A stretch of DNA of 64,000 nucleotides from Ceratotherium simum simum (lineage: Eukaryota > Chordata > Mammalia > Perissodactyla > Rhinocerotidae): the NCBI RefSeq assembly GCF_000283155.1, contig NW_004454229.1, positions 6,646,109-6,710,108 of the forward strand, read 5' to 3'. Shown one piece after another: positions 53,705-64,000 of the stretch. The stretch's first letter is position 1. Each line of letters opens with the position of its first letter. The notes beneath the pieces were generated by a model. That model had not been told where the DNA came from. It did not search any database and saw only the letters and a program-made list of their open reading frames with translations. The translations under genes were made by a program, and so were the position numbers.

Positions 53705-55075
53705 AAACCATGTCCCCTCCCAAGAACATTCCCCCACCCCAACGCTGGGCCAGGCTGGCCAGCAAGGGATGAATCTCCCATTCCACTGCCCCCAACCCGA
53801 TCCTCTGAAGCCAGAAAGCTGAGGCCCACAGATAGCGCAGCCTCTGCCTATGGACTCTCCTGGTCTTACAAGGGCGCACGTCCCTTCGCCTTCTGCAGCG
53901 TAGGTACACCTCCCAATCCCCCAAACTCCCAGGAATCAAGAACCATGTTCCAGCCCAACATGGACATGGTACAGTGAGGCAAGTCCATGCCTGGGATCCT
54001 GGAGCCCCAGGAGGGGATACACCCTTGCCTCTAGTCCTCGACTTCTTCATCTATGAAATGGGGCAGAACCTCCACAACCACCCACTGGGCCTTTAACACA
54101 CAGACCTCTCCTCAGGGCACTCACAACTGTGATGGGGAGAGGGAGTAAGCCATATAAAATTCCTTCACAAATTCCAGAAACACTCAACCTCTCCACAGGG
54201 AAGAAATCCAGAAAAGCAAGAAACCCAGGAAGCCAACCAACTGGAAATCCCTTTGAACTTGGGCCTGGGAGAACACAGAACTATGCATAGGACAAGGTGC
54301 TTAGGAAGCTGTGGACTTCAGAACACGCCATCTACACATGCCATTTATCGGGCCTGTGGATTCCCAGGTGATTACAGCCAAGAGGAAAAGGGGAGAAACA
54401 GCAGACCCCTTGAGAAAAGGGTGGTGAGAAATGTGCATGTCTCATGCTTTCCCAAACTGAAAGACCACTTGCTGCCCTCAATACAAGGTCCCTCTAAAAG
54501 GAAGGCATGAGTTAGGCAGAAGGCCCTTCACACTGAGAGCCTCTGAGGCCAGGAGAGTGGTGTGACCTGCCCCTTCTCTGCAGGGCCTGGAACACGCAGC
54601 GTCCAACGAGTGTTTGCTGAGTGAATGAATGAAACTAGGTATCCTGTGCTGCTCCTCTCTGCTCCGGGCACAGGGCCGGACACACAGCAGACATGCCGCT
54701 AAAGTGCAGAACTGAACCCAATTTCTGGATAGCATCCATCTGGAGGTAAATAAAAGAGGAGGGCCCCAAGTGTAGACGTGGCAATGGGGGTCTCCCCCTA
54801 CTTTAAACAGGCCCCCCAAAATTTAAGGAGGATTCTTGGCAAACTAAAGAAGTTCTCCTAAAATCCTCCTAAAAGCCAGTCCCTCTCAGTACACTAAAAA
54901 CAGGATTCAGTTTACACAGTGGTGTTTCAAGAAGGCAGCTATTGTATGCAGGAAAGTGAACCCCAGTGCACACCCTTCCATCCAGGCCCCCCTCTTTGCA
55001 TGAGGGGACACAGTCCCACGTTAGGGCTCCTGGACCCAGCTCCCTCTCCCCGACCCACCCCGCCTGGCTAGACCC
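53705..55075. other. Non-coding spacer with a short L2 end
   Basis: 'cctggaacacgcagcgtcca' and 'acgagtgtttgctgagtgaa' (54588-54627) are a short plus-strand L2 terminus. 54025-54068 has a MIR-like 'cgacttcttcatctatgaaa'. Otherwise nothing recognised. Confidence 0.4.
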
Positions 55076-55079
55076 CCAT

Positions 55080-55330
55080 TAAGGTACTGCTCTCGCCATC
55101 AACACTGTTGTTTTGGAATGTGCCAGTAATTCTAGTGGCAGGAACAGCAAGCTTTAAGCTCAGCAGAGAAACCAGCTGGAGAGGCAGCCTCATGAAATAA
55201 TGAAATGCCAAACCAACCCCTACATCTTCTCCAGTCTCTCAGGTCACCTACCAGATTAGAAGGCCTGTTGCTACGGCAACCATATCTTGCAAGTGCCGGC
55301 TGAACTTCCCCATAATTTTTAACCCTTTAA
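55080..55330. promoter_or_regulatory. Candidate conserved block with RFX X-box
   Basis: GTTGCTACGGCAAC at 55267-55280 is an inverted GTTGC/GCAAC pair matching the RFX-family X-box. 'tgccagtaattctagtggca' at about 55122-55141 has TGCCA/TGGCA inverted arms (NFI-like). The block is repeat-free and AT-richer than its flanks. Confidence 0.5.
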
Positions 55331-55334
55331 CTAA

Positions 55335-56055
55335 CTTGGGGAGGGTGGTGTGTAGACGAACCCAAATTGCGAAGAGTTGGCCTGCTCTAGCTGTGTTTTT
55401 ACAAAGTAAAGCAAGAGAAAAGAAAAATAGCGGCCAGGGGAGGGGCGAAGGTCCCCAGCTAAGCAAACAGACGACAGTGGAAAGGAAACGCTGCACACAA
55501 CCACCTTCCCTTCCCACCGCGGCGCCACAAAACCATCACGATCGGCGGTGCAGCAAACTTTTCCTGCACCTGGCAACTGGTCCACCGCGCGCAGGAGCCG
55601 AGGATGAGATGGGATAAACAAAGGGAGATGGGACTCCGCCCCACTCCCGGCCAGGCCCCTCCTGGCCAGGCTCTGTGCCCTCGCACTGCAGACTAATGCA
55701 GGCCCTTCTGTGGTAAGCAGAAGGTGGCCGGGAGCCAGGCGGAGGGGGACAGATGGCCAGGCAAGCACTGGCACTTTCCAGTTGTCTGATAGGCGCCTGC
55801 TGCCAAACAAGCCCCCACCTCCTCGCAGCCCCCCGGCAACCCCACACACAGCTCTTGGAAACTGTGGTGCTGCCTCTAAAGGGACAGGGGACGCCACGCC
55901 AAGCAGTGGTGCTCAGGGGAGCCGGCTTCTCCCTCCCTGTGCCCCCCCACATCTGCAAGTCATCGGAGATGCACGCAGGCGGGCGTCCACTCCCTGACTG
56001 CTCCCTCTCTCCAGTGCAGAGAAGTCTGCCTCCACCCACCCCAACACTCAACCCT
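55335..56055. other. G+C-rich spacer with overlapping long frames
   Basis: Minus-strand frames 55331-55897 (188 codons) and 55536-56195 (219 codons) overlap in different phases. Neither resembles a known protein. 55500-55600 has a mild CpG cluster ('caccgcggcgccac', 'cacgatcggcggtgc'). Confidence 0.35.
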
Positions 56056-56059
56056 CTTC

Positions 56060-56200
56060 GTGCTCGGTGACCAGGGTTCATGGGGTCCTGCAAGAATAAA
56101 TCTTTAAAACGACTTTCCGTGGCCTCTTGGATTTGACAGGAAAGACTTAATAAAACCATGTAGAGGCAGAAAAATGTCCTCCGTGGCTGCAGCACTGGGG
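56060..56200. promoter_or_regulatory. Small candidate conserved block
   Basis: 'agaataaatctttaaaacg' and 'gacttaataaaaccatg' (HOX/CDX-like cores) in an AT-rich island within G+C-rich sequence. Weak evidence. Confidence 0.25.
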
Positions 56201-56204
56201 GTGG

Positions 56205-57235
56205 CGTCCCCTCACTTCACACCACATCTTCTGTGGGGGGTTCTTGGGGGGAGGGAACGGGGCTCATGGACGGGAGCAGAGGCTCCTGACTGACTGACGG
56301 GAGGCCTGTGTGGTTTCCCCAGAGGACCAAGAAAGGTCCCTGGGAAGGGCGGATGGAAGAACAGGAGAGAGGAATGAACACCCCGAGAGGAGAGAGAAAG
56401 CCCAAGGGGGCAGGAGGGGAGCAAAGGAAAAGGCCGTGAGGGACGAGGGCCGCAGGGGCAACCTAGACTCTTCGGAAAGGCTGGGCAGTGGAGGAGTGCC
56501 CGGTCCAGCGTCCCCCCAGCGGGCACACGATGAACGAGGCCGCCGTGCTGCACAAAGATGGCCAGCCCACTGACAGAGGCTCCGGACTCACTTTCAGAGT
56601 CGGGCAGGGGGCAAGGGGGCAGGATGGGCAACACAGAGGTGGGCAGTGCTCAGGAGGGTTTTAGGGGTGGGATGAGAGTACCCTGCCAGTGTACTGGCAC
56701 TATTAGCAGAGAAAAAGGAGAAAATTCAACCCTATACACCCCTACCACCTCACCCTCCTGCTACCCGGCCAGCCTGGCCACCTCCACCTCTCACCCGCAC
56801 AGGGGGAGACCTGGGAGGAAACCCAGTCCGGTGAATTAAAGTCCTAATGTTCTCTTTGCCAAGTAATTAAGGAGACGCACCACAAACGCCCAGCGCCGGG
56901 AGAGGAGTGATGATTTTTATTAGCGTGTTCACCCATCACCTAGCCCTTCTGCGTGCGGAGCAGTCAGGTGGGTTCAAGAGGAGCTGAGAAGAGGCCGTGG
57001 GGTGGGCGTGAGGGTGAGGGCAGGCCCTGTCCCCCGGGAGAGGGAGGGCACAGCTTCAGCTGGAGTTTTATCATTGGGCTGCATGCTTAACAGGCATCTG
57101 AACACTGGGCACTGTGTTACCACGTCTGGGACACTGACAGAGGTGGCTGGGGAGGGACCCCTTGAGGGAGGACCCTCCCTAACCAAGATGAGTGAGCAAC
57201 CAGTGCTTTCAGAGTCCCTCCTATACCATCCAGGC
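56205..57235. other. G+C-rich non-coding spacer
   Basis: No repeat or gene recognised. 'caagtaattaaggagacgc' near 56861-56879 and 'gatttttattagcgtgttc' near 56911-56929 are AT-rich homeodomain-like patches. Confidence 0.35.
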
Positions 57236-57239
57236 ATGG

Positions 57240-57355
57240 GGCTGTCCTTAGATTAGGGTCGCCTTCCCTAACCTCCTCCAGGGCAGGGCTGTGACCACAC
57301 CTTTCTATCCTCTGCAGTGGCCAGGACAGGGCAAGAGCTTCAAGAACACTTGCAA
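57240..57355 (+). repeat. L2 LINE fragment
   Basis: 'aacctcctccagggcagggc' and 'tgtgaccacacctttctatc' with 'gcagtggccaggacagggca' fit a diverged L2 3' segment. Confidence 0.45.
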
Positions 57356-57439
57356 GATAAAAAGGAATTAGCTTTTTCCATTGTAACCCACCACGTGGGC
57401 AGAATGCCACCAAGCTTACCCATGGTTTGGTCTCACTTC

Positions 57440-57570
57440 TCCAAATCCTTTGGTTCATTTAACAAATCCTCATTGGGCACTTACTACGTGCCAGGACCAT
57501 GCATACAAAAGTGAAGACTAACATCCCATCTGCCCTCCAGGCGCACTTCTTATCCGGCAACTAAACAACG
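57440..57570 (-). repeat. L2 LINE 3' terminus (reverse)
   Basis: 'ggttcatttaacaaatcctc', 'attgggcacttactacgtgc' and 'catctgccctccaggcgcac' are a clear reverse L2 terminus. Confidence 0.75.
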
Positions 57571-57904
57571 TGCTCTGACAGCGCTCCACTCCTGCCTCGT
57601 GCACAGCAGGCGCTCAGTATCTGACGCAGGGGACTCTGCAGGGGACTCTCGGATCCTCATTAGCTGTGCCCCTGGGCTTGGCCAGCGCACTCAGCCCAGG
57701 TAGCGAGGAAAGCACGGGCAGGGTCTCGGCACTGCTGTGCTAATCCCAGTACCTGACTGTGATGACCAACCGGAAGCTTCATAAGCAATTCCACAACTGC
57801 TAACCTGAAGATCATTGTTTAGGAGCTGTAGCTCACACCTTGCTCCAGGGCAGGAGAAGAAGACTGGCTTCCAGCCATGAAGACTAACTTAACCCTGCTG
57901 TGTG

Positions 57905-57995
57905 ACAGGAGAAGCGGGACTGACTTCTACCCTCTGGGCCTCAGTTTCCCCTGCTAGTAGACTGAGGGGGTTATCTAGTCTGATCTCTAAAGACA
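57905..57995 (+). repeat. MIR fragment
   Basis: 'ctctgggcctcagtttcccc' then 'agactgagggggttatctag' and 'tctgatctctaaagac'. Confidence 0.75.
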
Positions 57996-57999
57996 TCCT

Positions 58000-58620
58000 A
58001 ATAAACAACATTAGGAGAGCTGTACCATCCTGGCCGGACAGAGCTTTGGGAAAAAAGGATGAAGCGAAGGATTCCAGGCAGAGCGGGCACCCCACTGCTG
58101 ATCCCCACCCACGCTCTCAACGACACAGGGAAATTCTACCCACAGCTCTGAATAATAATAGAAGTAACATTTAGGTAAGGTTGGGGATTAAGCTAAACCT
58201 CACTTAAGAGGCAGAGATGTTGGCATTTGGGAGCAGGAAACAGGCCTGGGAACATACTTAATACCTACCACAGAGCAAAGGGGATCACAGCCAGCTCCTA
58301 ACTCAAGAGCATCTTCCGCCCCTGCCATATGCCTCCCTCTTGCCAATTCCAGACACTTCAAGAGAGCCAGGCCAACGAGTGAGGGCTGAAGGTCAGTTTT
58401 GGAAGCCACATTTTCAGAAGCACATTAGCAAGCCAGAAGCCAGGCGAGATGCCTTCCAAAACAGAACAGGAGCTATTTTAAATGGAAACCCATTGGTGGG
58501 GGCGGAGGAGTTTCATGGGAAGAACAGAGAATATGAATGAATGAGCTGCTATAATTAACCCCCCCAAAAAAGCTGTCAGAAGGATGAAGTCTTTCTACTT
58601 GGTGGTGGTAATACCAAGAA
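58000..58620. other. Non-coding spacer
   Basis: No gene or repeat recognised. Confidence 0.35.
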
Positions 58621-58624
58621 TACA

Positions 58625-58765
58625 GACTCTAACCATTTGCACTGTCTAAAACTGAAACGTGCTGCCCCGTCAAGTAGTGAGCTCCCCATCACTGGAGATG
58701 AAGCAGAGGCTGTAGAGGAAACTTGGGCCAAGGAGACTCTCATGTTCAAAAGCGACTTTGGAGGT
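58625..58765 (+). repeat. L3/CR1-like LINE fragment
   Basis: 'gctgccccgtcaagtagtga', 'gctccccatcactggagatg' and 'aagcagaggctgtagagg' match the 3' region of the CR1/L3 group. Confidence 0.65.
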
Positions 58766-58769
58766 TATC

Positions 58770-59385
58770 AACTGATAAAATGCTGATGGGAGAAAAATAC
58801 AAAGGAGAGCATTCAGGACCTTCATATTTTAAAATAGCTTTTCCTTAAAAAAAATTAAAAAATAAAAAGAGTGTAGGACTCCCAGGGTACATGGAATGTT
58901 CTGCCTGCCCCTCACTGACCTGCAGAGAGCTTTTCATAAACAGGTTTCCCCGACATCCTTGGTCAAACCCCACCAACCCTTCTTCCCAGCTGCAAAGGTC
59001 ACTCACTGTGTTTTTGTGGCAAAAGCTGCAAGTGGTGACTGAGACGCTGGATGAGTAAGAAAAGCTCCATTATGTGAAAACTCACACGTTTAGGGTTCTT
59101 CTGTGGAACAGAGAATCAGAAAGCAAGCTCGGGAAGCAGATCCCACATACGAAACGTAGCAGGTCAGCGTTCACCATTTTAGGAGGATGAGCTGGCATCC
59201 TGGCATCCCACACCTGCACTACCCAGCCCGGCATGAGGAAGGATGGCAGACCACTTGTAAACACTCACCACCTACTTTGGAAAAATGTTCGGATCACAAA
59301 TCAGTGATCACCACAGAGACAAACTGGGACCTCCCAGTTTCAGGGAGAATCAAGTGCGTCAGAATTGCCAGCTCTTTCAGAGCTT
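58770..59385. other. Non-coding spacer
   Basis: An A/T-rich patch lies at 58830-58870. No gene or firm repeat. Confidence 0.35.
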
Positions 59386-59389
59386 TGCT

Positions 59390-59470
59390 CACTGCTGAAT
59401 TCTCCGGACCTAGAAGAGTGCCTGGCACCTAACGTGAGCTCAAGAAATACTTGTAGAAAGAATGGGTATT
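59390..59470 (+). repeat. L2 LINE 3' terminus
   Basis: 'agagtgcctggcacctaacg' and 'tgagctcaagaaatacttgt' are the L2 end. Confidence 0.75.
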
Positions 59471-59649
59471 TAAAACAAATAAGCAAACCAACCATTTTCT
59501 CTTAGTTTTGGCATCAATTACATAACTTCTTTCTCCCAGTTGATTCACTTATCTCCTTGCATTCAGCTCAAAATATTACACTAAAATTACTTTGCATTCC
59601 CTGAGTCCGTCTGGGATAAAGGAGCCGTTTAGAACCTTAGGGAGAAAAG

Positions 59650-59785
59650 TGACAGGATGGGGATGTGGGACCCTCATTTTGAGCTCCATAGGGGTAAGAC
59701 TGTCTGTTTTGTTCTCTATTTTCCTCAACAATGTGGTGTAATACAGGCACATGGTGTGCGCTCAAGAAATATCTAAAAAGAATCA
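59650..59785 (+). repeat. L2 LINE 3' terminus
   Basis: 'tttgagctccataggggtaa', 'gactgtctgttttgttctct' and 'gcgctcaagaaatatctaaa'. Second L2 end in this region. Confidence 0.7.
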
Positions 59786-59787
59786 GC

Positions 59788-59900
59788 AAGCACATTCGCT
59801 GTACGCTCTTGGCAAGTCACTTCTCTCTCCAGACCATTTTTTTCTCCACTATAAAATGACAGTGATATAGGGGCTCAAGGGTCCCCAGCCAGTTCTAATG
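59788..59900 (+). repeat. MIR fragment
   Basis: 'gctcttggcaagtcacttct', 'ctctccagaccatttttttc' and 'cactataaaatgacagtgat'. Confidence 0.7.
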
Positions 59901-59994
59901 TGTTTGAAAGTCTGTGATCCAGGTTAGCCGGCCTCGGAATGGCTTTGATCAGAGAAAGCTTGCCTGGGTCCCCCCAGGTGCTTCCACAAGGGAG

Positions 59995-60165
59995 GAAGCT
60001 AGGAGGCAGTGTGGTGCCATAGAAAAATGCACAGGCATTCGAGCCCAAATGTCTAAGTTGCAGCTTGGCTCAGGACACAGGACCTTGAGGATGTCACTGA
60101 ACCTCTTGAGCCTCAACTTCCTCATCTGCACCACGAGAGGCCATGCCTAGCCACCTCCCCAGGCT
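59995..60165 (+). repeat. MIR SINE
   Basis: 'gcagtgtggtgccatagaaa', 'caggcattcgagcccaaatg', 'tgtcactgaacctcttgagc' and 'ctcaacttcctcatctgcac'. Plus-strand MIR including head. Confidence 0.85.
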
Positions 60166-60169
60166 GTGG

Positions 60170-61250
60170 ACTAGATTACAGGAAAAGGCACATAAGAGCA
60201 TCTTGCAAGGGTTAGGGTTAGTGGTAGCACCGAGTGGGGCTCCACAAACCCTCACTCACAGAGGGACCTGTGTCACTTCCAGCTCTAAACTTTACAATGA
60301 CTTCCACCCGCAATGCGAGATGCCAACTTCAGACAAGGGATGATCAAGACCAGATCACAAAATAATATTATACAAAGATTCACCATCTGCAACTTGGCCT
60401 GTTCTAACTACAAAGATGTAAATTTATATATAACACAGTTCATCTTGAGCTTTTTGCCCCTGTCTCAGGAGACTAAACAGACAGAGGTTTAAAGCACAGA
60501 AGAACAAAGATTTGGAAAACTGAACACCCCTAAAAAGAATACAGGAGCACTTCCAAAGCTGCAATTCAACCCCACACTAATGGCCAGAGTGGGATAAGCA
60601 GAGAAATGCTGCCCCCAATAGAGCAAGGCCCTCCTGGGCAGCATGGCATTTAGAAAGAGCCTCTGAGATAGCGATGATCCTGGGAGGCCTCAGAGAGGAG
60701 GTGTGGAGCCTGTTCTCAGAGGGCAGGGGGTGCTCCCCCTCCTCCCCACACCCTGGCAGCCAGCAAACAAGCAAGGCCATAATCAGTGGTATATATCAAC
60801 ATAGCATCTATGAGCAGCAGAAGTGATAGTGGAAATCAAGACAAGTGACCTTTCTGGACACACTGGATGCAGTCAGGCCCCCCACACCACAATGACACTG
60901 CCAGGCAATGTGTGTTATCATCAAAGGGTAAAAGGCCTCATTTTTAACTCTCCCTGACTGGTAGGCGTTGTCATCCTCCTTCCCCCGCATGGGTTCAGTT
61001 CTCCCTTCCTCGTTAAAAGAGGGTGCAACCAGAAGTTCTCCTGGAAAGAGACTGGGGGGCATAATTAAAAGAGTGCAGGAAAGAGAGGGGTTCAAGGCCT
61101 GGCAAAGACTTCTTGGGGGGCTTAAGGCAAAATTTAGAATTTACATCTCTTCATTCCCAGTCTGGCATCTTATTTAATTATCTTCATCCAGGTCTTGACC
61201 TCCATGGTAAGGACAAGCAGAGGAGACCACAAATAAACACATGCACACAA
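60170..61250. other. Non-coding spacer
   Basis: No gene recognised. 'agggttagggttag' at 60208-60221 is two telomere-like units, too short to mean anything. Confidence 0.35.
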
Positions 61251-61254
61251 ATAT

Positions 61255-61400
61255 CCTAGCAAGAAGAAAACCCTCCCCTTCCTCGCTACCCAGTCACTTC
61301 CTCCCTCTGGGCCGGGAGCTCCCCAGAAGCATGCTAAGTGGCTGGGTCTAGCACTGTAGCCCCTGGACAGTCCCAGGCACCAAGCAGGTGCTTAATTAAG
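61255..61400 (+). repeat. L2 LINE 3' end
   Basis: 'cactgtagcccctggacagt', 'cccaggcaccaagcaggtgc' and 'ttaattaag' form an L2 terminus, interrupted at its 3' end by the ERE. Confidence 0.65.
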
Positions 61401-61412
61401 AACAAACTTGCT

Positions 61413-61629
61413 AGGGCCGGCCCTGTGGCTTAGAGGTTAAGTGCGCGCGCTCCTCTGCTGGCGGCCCGGGTTCAGATCCCGGGCGCGCACCGACGCACCG
61501 CTTCTCTGGTCATGCTGAGGCTGCGTCCCACATACACCAACTAGAAGGATGTGCAACTATGACATACAACTATCTACTGGGGCTTTGGGGAAAAAAATAA
61601 ATTAAAAAAAAAAAAAAAAAAAGAACACT
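61413..61629 (+). mobile_element. ERE SINE (B-type), full length
   Basis: Head 'gggccggccctgtggcttag', B-box-like 'ggttcagatccc', body 'caactagaaggatgtgcaac' and 'ctactggggctttgggg', then an A19-type tail. A perfect 17-bp duplication, ttaagaacaaacttgct, lies at 61396-61412 and 61630-61646. It inserted at the end of an older L2. Confidence 0.97.
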
Positions 61630-61649
61630 TTAAGAACAAACTTGCTCAT

Positions 61650-63300
61650 GCCTAACGAGTGCTGCTTGTCTGAGAGCAGACTCTCTCCACCAACAGTCCT
61701 CTCGTCCCCCAGAAAAGGTCTGGCAAAGAGGGGGGCCACCAGGGAATGCTCTGTGGAAAGACTGGCTTAGTTAACTGGGGGAGGGATATCTGGGCTCAGG
61801 CCCCCATCAGGGCCACAAATAGTGGCATTCCATTCGGCGAGCGAGGACCCCGACAGACAGAAGCCTCCACCCCATCCCCGCCCTCTAGGTGGCCCTCCAC
61901 AGGCACAGGCTCCTGCGATCCAGGGAAGGAAGCTATTCCCCAGGAAGGAACACCCAATGGTATATCTCCCACCCCATAAGCCTTGAAGCTTTGAAAGCTT
62001 CAGGAAACAGCAAGCCCCCAAATCTAACTTTTTTCATAGGCCAGGTAGTTGGTTTTATTTATTTAAGTTCTGGTTTATCTTCTTAAGCTGTCCAAACATT
62101 TGTTAGAGCATCTCAGCCACATGCTAGGCTGCCCCGGGGTTAGCTTTCTCCCTGCCATTCTCTCCCCCAGATGACAGCAATGCCTCCCATTTGTAAGAGC
62201 TGTGTGCTTCCCAGGAGTAGTCATCTGACTGGATGGGGGTGGTGGGAGAGAGTGAATTGTCTCAAAGCAGCTTTAGGAGCACACTTGTTTTACCGAGACC
62301 GCATATTTACATGGGGAATCTTGGAAGGAGGGGCATGGTGTAATCCTCCAGCCTCAGAGATCTGGGTATACCACTCTCTGGAGGGCATTCCTGGGAAGGA
62401 GGCACCAGGCCTTAGGAAGCCCACCTGAGCATAGCACCCCCGAATGCCGGGGTACTGTTTGCTGAGTCACATCTCAGTCTTCATGGGAAAACGATAAAGG
62501 CCCTTCGCTCGTCCCAGCCATACGAGATTTTCAACGAGAACCGCAAACCTCCTAACTGCACACTGCCTTGTTTTGCCAATCTGGGAATGGGGACATAGCT
62601 TCCCTCCCCCTCCCTCCAGCTCAAAAGGGGGAGGGCACACACAGCCTTCAGCAATCATGTGAATAATGAGCATTTCTTCACCTGGAGGAAAAGCATTTAG
62701 CACAATTCAAAGAAATGAGAGACAATCTCGCAACCAAATCAGCCATCTGCTGCCACACTGGACAGTTACAAAGAAGAGGGGGAGCCCTTATTTATACTCC
62801 CTTCCCTCCACTACACAGTCTTCTCTGGCCCTCAAAGACACAGCCTCTTAAAAACCGAGAAGTTATGTGTGAGGGGAGAGCACAACACTAGTGTCCCTGA
62901 AACCACCCTGTGCACCACCAATTTTTTAAATATCAAAATAAAAGAAACCCCTAACTGAAAAAGGCAAGCAGAATCTGATTCCCCCCCCCCTTAGGTACAG
63001 CACAGGCAAAGATACACTGTTGTGTGGTCGAGTTTCCTCAATCAGACTTCAGCTGGGATTTACCAAATCTTACAACTCTTCAGGAACAGGGTGATCTGCA
63101 TAGAGCTAGGCACACCTGCTGTCGGGAGTTCTGGACAGGCCACCTTCCCAGCTACCAGAGGGGAAACACAAGGCACAGACCAGGTTCCTGACACAGTCAG
63201 GCCTCAGGAGGGCTCAGGTGTTGGTCCCTAATTCGAGTAAAAACATCTCCCCTGCAGACTAACCGGGTGCACGGGAAGCTATTACGGCAGCCAGAGAGAA
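61650..63300. other. Non-coding spacer
   Basis: No gene recognised. 'ttggttttatttatttaagt' with 'ctggtttatcttcttaagct' (62050-62090) is an AT-rich island that could be conserved. A C10 run lies at 62981-62990. GCCCTCTAGGTG at 61880-61891 is a weak minus-strand CTCF-like core. Confidence 0.35.
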
Positions 63301-63307
63301 CACTCTA

Positions 63308-63540
63308 GAGCTGGAGTTGGCAAACTAAGGTCCGTGGGCCAAATCTGGCCCACAGCCTCTCTTTGTAAATAAAGTTTTATTGGAACAGAACCACACCCAT
63401 TCATTTCCGTCTTGTCTATGGCTGCTTTTGTGCTACAATGGCAGAGCTGAGTAGTCTGCGACAGAGACCCTATGACCCACAAAGCCTAAAATATTTACTA
63501 TGTGGCCCTTTACAGAATAAGTCTGCTGAACCCTACTTTA
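63308..63540 (+). mobile_element. hAT-Charlie-type non-autonomous DNA transposon, nearly complete
   Basis: The start 'ggagttggcaaactaaggtc' and the end 'aagtctgctgaaccctactt' are its diverged termini. The interior 'aaataaagttttattggaac', 'gtcttgtctatggctgcttt', 'gctacaatggcagagctgag' and 'cctaaaatatttactatgtg' is diagnostic of a common mammalian hAT group. I leave the subfamily open. It encodes no transposase. Confidence 0.88.
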
Positions 63541-63589
63541 GAATCAAATGCTTTCCATTATAAAGGGTGTAGTAATAGATGGGTTTCAA

Positions 63590-63720
63590 AAAACGGGGAC
63601 AGCTGGTTCAGCACCTCCACTGTATAGATGGAGAAACTGAGGCCTAGAAGGAGGGAGGTGACCTGCCATGGTCAGACTGCTAGGAAGACCGAGGTCCCAT
63701 CTGCCTTCCAACCCAGCACA
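63590..63720 (-). repeat. MIR SINE
   Basis: 'tatagatggagaaactgagg', 'cctagaaggagggaggtgac' and 'gaccgaggtcccatctgcct'. Reverse MIR. Confidence 0.8.
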
Positions 63721-64000
63721 AAGTAAGGGGTGAGGCTTCTCACAAGAAAACACCAGCAGCAGGGGAAAATAGAAATAGGAAATGAAATCCTACAAACAAA
63801 CATTAATGCTCGGCCCAAATTTAACATCAGAAATGTGAACTATGGGGAGGGGAGGAGGCAGACATGGGATGGTCTAAGCAAATTAATAGCCAAAAGGACA
63901 GACTATTTTAAGCCCTTCAGAAACAGCCCTTCCACACACGCAGAAGCACATGTGCTAATTACAAACCCTGCCTTTCTCCCCACCCAGGCAGACAGCCCTC

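Noticed and set aside
55331..56195. Overlapping minus-strand frames of 188 and 219 codons
   Set aside because: Two different phases are open over the same G+C-rich DNA. Neither translation has a recognisable domain. G+C-rich sequence has few stop codons by chance.
60208..60221. Telomere-like TTAGGG units (also CCCTAA-like at 19086-19098)
   Set aside because: Only about two units each, expected by chance in 64 kb; not an interstitial telomere.
1..64000. CRISPR arrays, insertion sequences, operons or other prokaryotic features
   Set aside because: The sequence is clearly mammalian; no regularly spaced direct repeats or bacterial gene organisation are present.

Overview
This window is nuclear DNA from a placental mammal, most probably an equid (horse, donkey or zebra; another perissodactyl is not excluded). 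The diagnostic evidence is nine copies of the equine repetitive element (ERE) SINE. All have a tRNA-like head, an A-rich tail and recognisable target-site duplications, often perfect. They lie among much older mammalian repeats: many MIR and L2 fragments, L3/CR1-like pieces, hAT-type DNA transposon remnants, one L1 3' end and one solo MLT1A-type MaLR LTR.

I find no protein-coding gene, no convincing exon and no structural RNA gene. Reading frames up to about 240 codons exist, but they resemble no family I know. Most overlap repeats, G+C-rich sequence or conserved-looking non-coding sequence. There is no CpG island of promoter size. The simplest reading is a large intron or intergenic region. 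I cannot name the host gene or chromosome from the sequence alone.

Layout: 0-15 kb is repeat-rich (microsatellite at 409, EREs at 3.5, 4.4, 9.1 and 14.3 kb, many L2/MIR, a hAT relic at 11.4 kb), with one conserved-looking block near 5.7 kb. 15.05-15.9 kb is a striking repeat-free block with a 720-bp open frame on the minus strand. 16.7-18.6 kb holds two further blocks. 19-26.6 kb is mostly old repeats (L1 at 20.4 kb, MIR/L2 at 21.7-24.3 kb). 27.2-32.0 kb is the most repeat-poor part, with a chain of AT-rich, homeodomain-motif-rich blocks that look like developmental enhancers; it includes two adjacent perfect inverted repeats at 30.07-30.12 kb. 32-36 kb returns to G+C-richer spacer with MIRs. 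36.5-37.2 kb holds two more blocks. 37.7-50.4 kb has MIR, L2 and four EREs, one interrupted by a 140-bp assembly gap, plus the MLT1A LTR at 47 kb. 50.5-51.0 kb is another homeodomain-rich block. 55.08-55.33 kb carries a near-palindromic RFX X-box. 57-64 kb is old repeats, one ERE and a well-preserved hAT relic at 63.3 kb.

No protein pathway can be described. If the window has a function it is most likely cis-regulatory: several spaced, repeat-free, AT-rich blocks with clustered TAAT-type sites, consistent with the regulatory landscape of a developmental gene. That is inference; no alignment to other genomes could be run. Repeat boundaries are by eye and normally good to about 10-30 bases; the ERE and LTR boundaries are tighter because duplications fix them.
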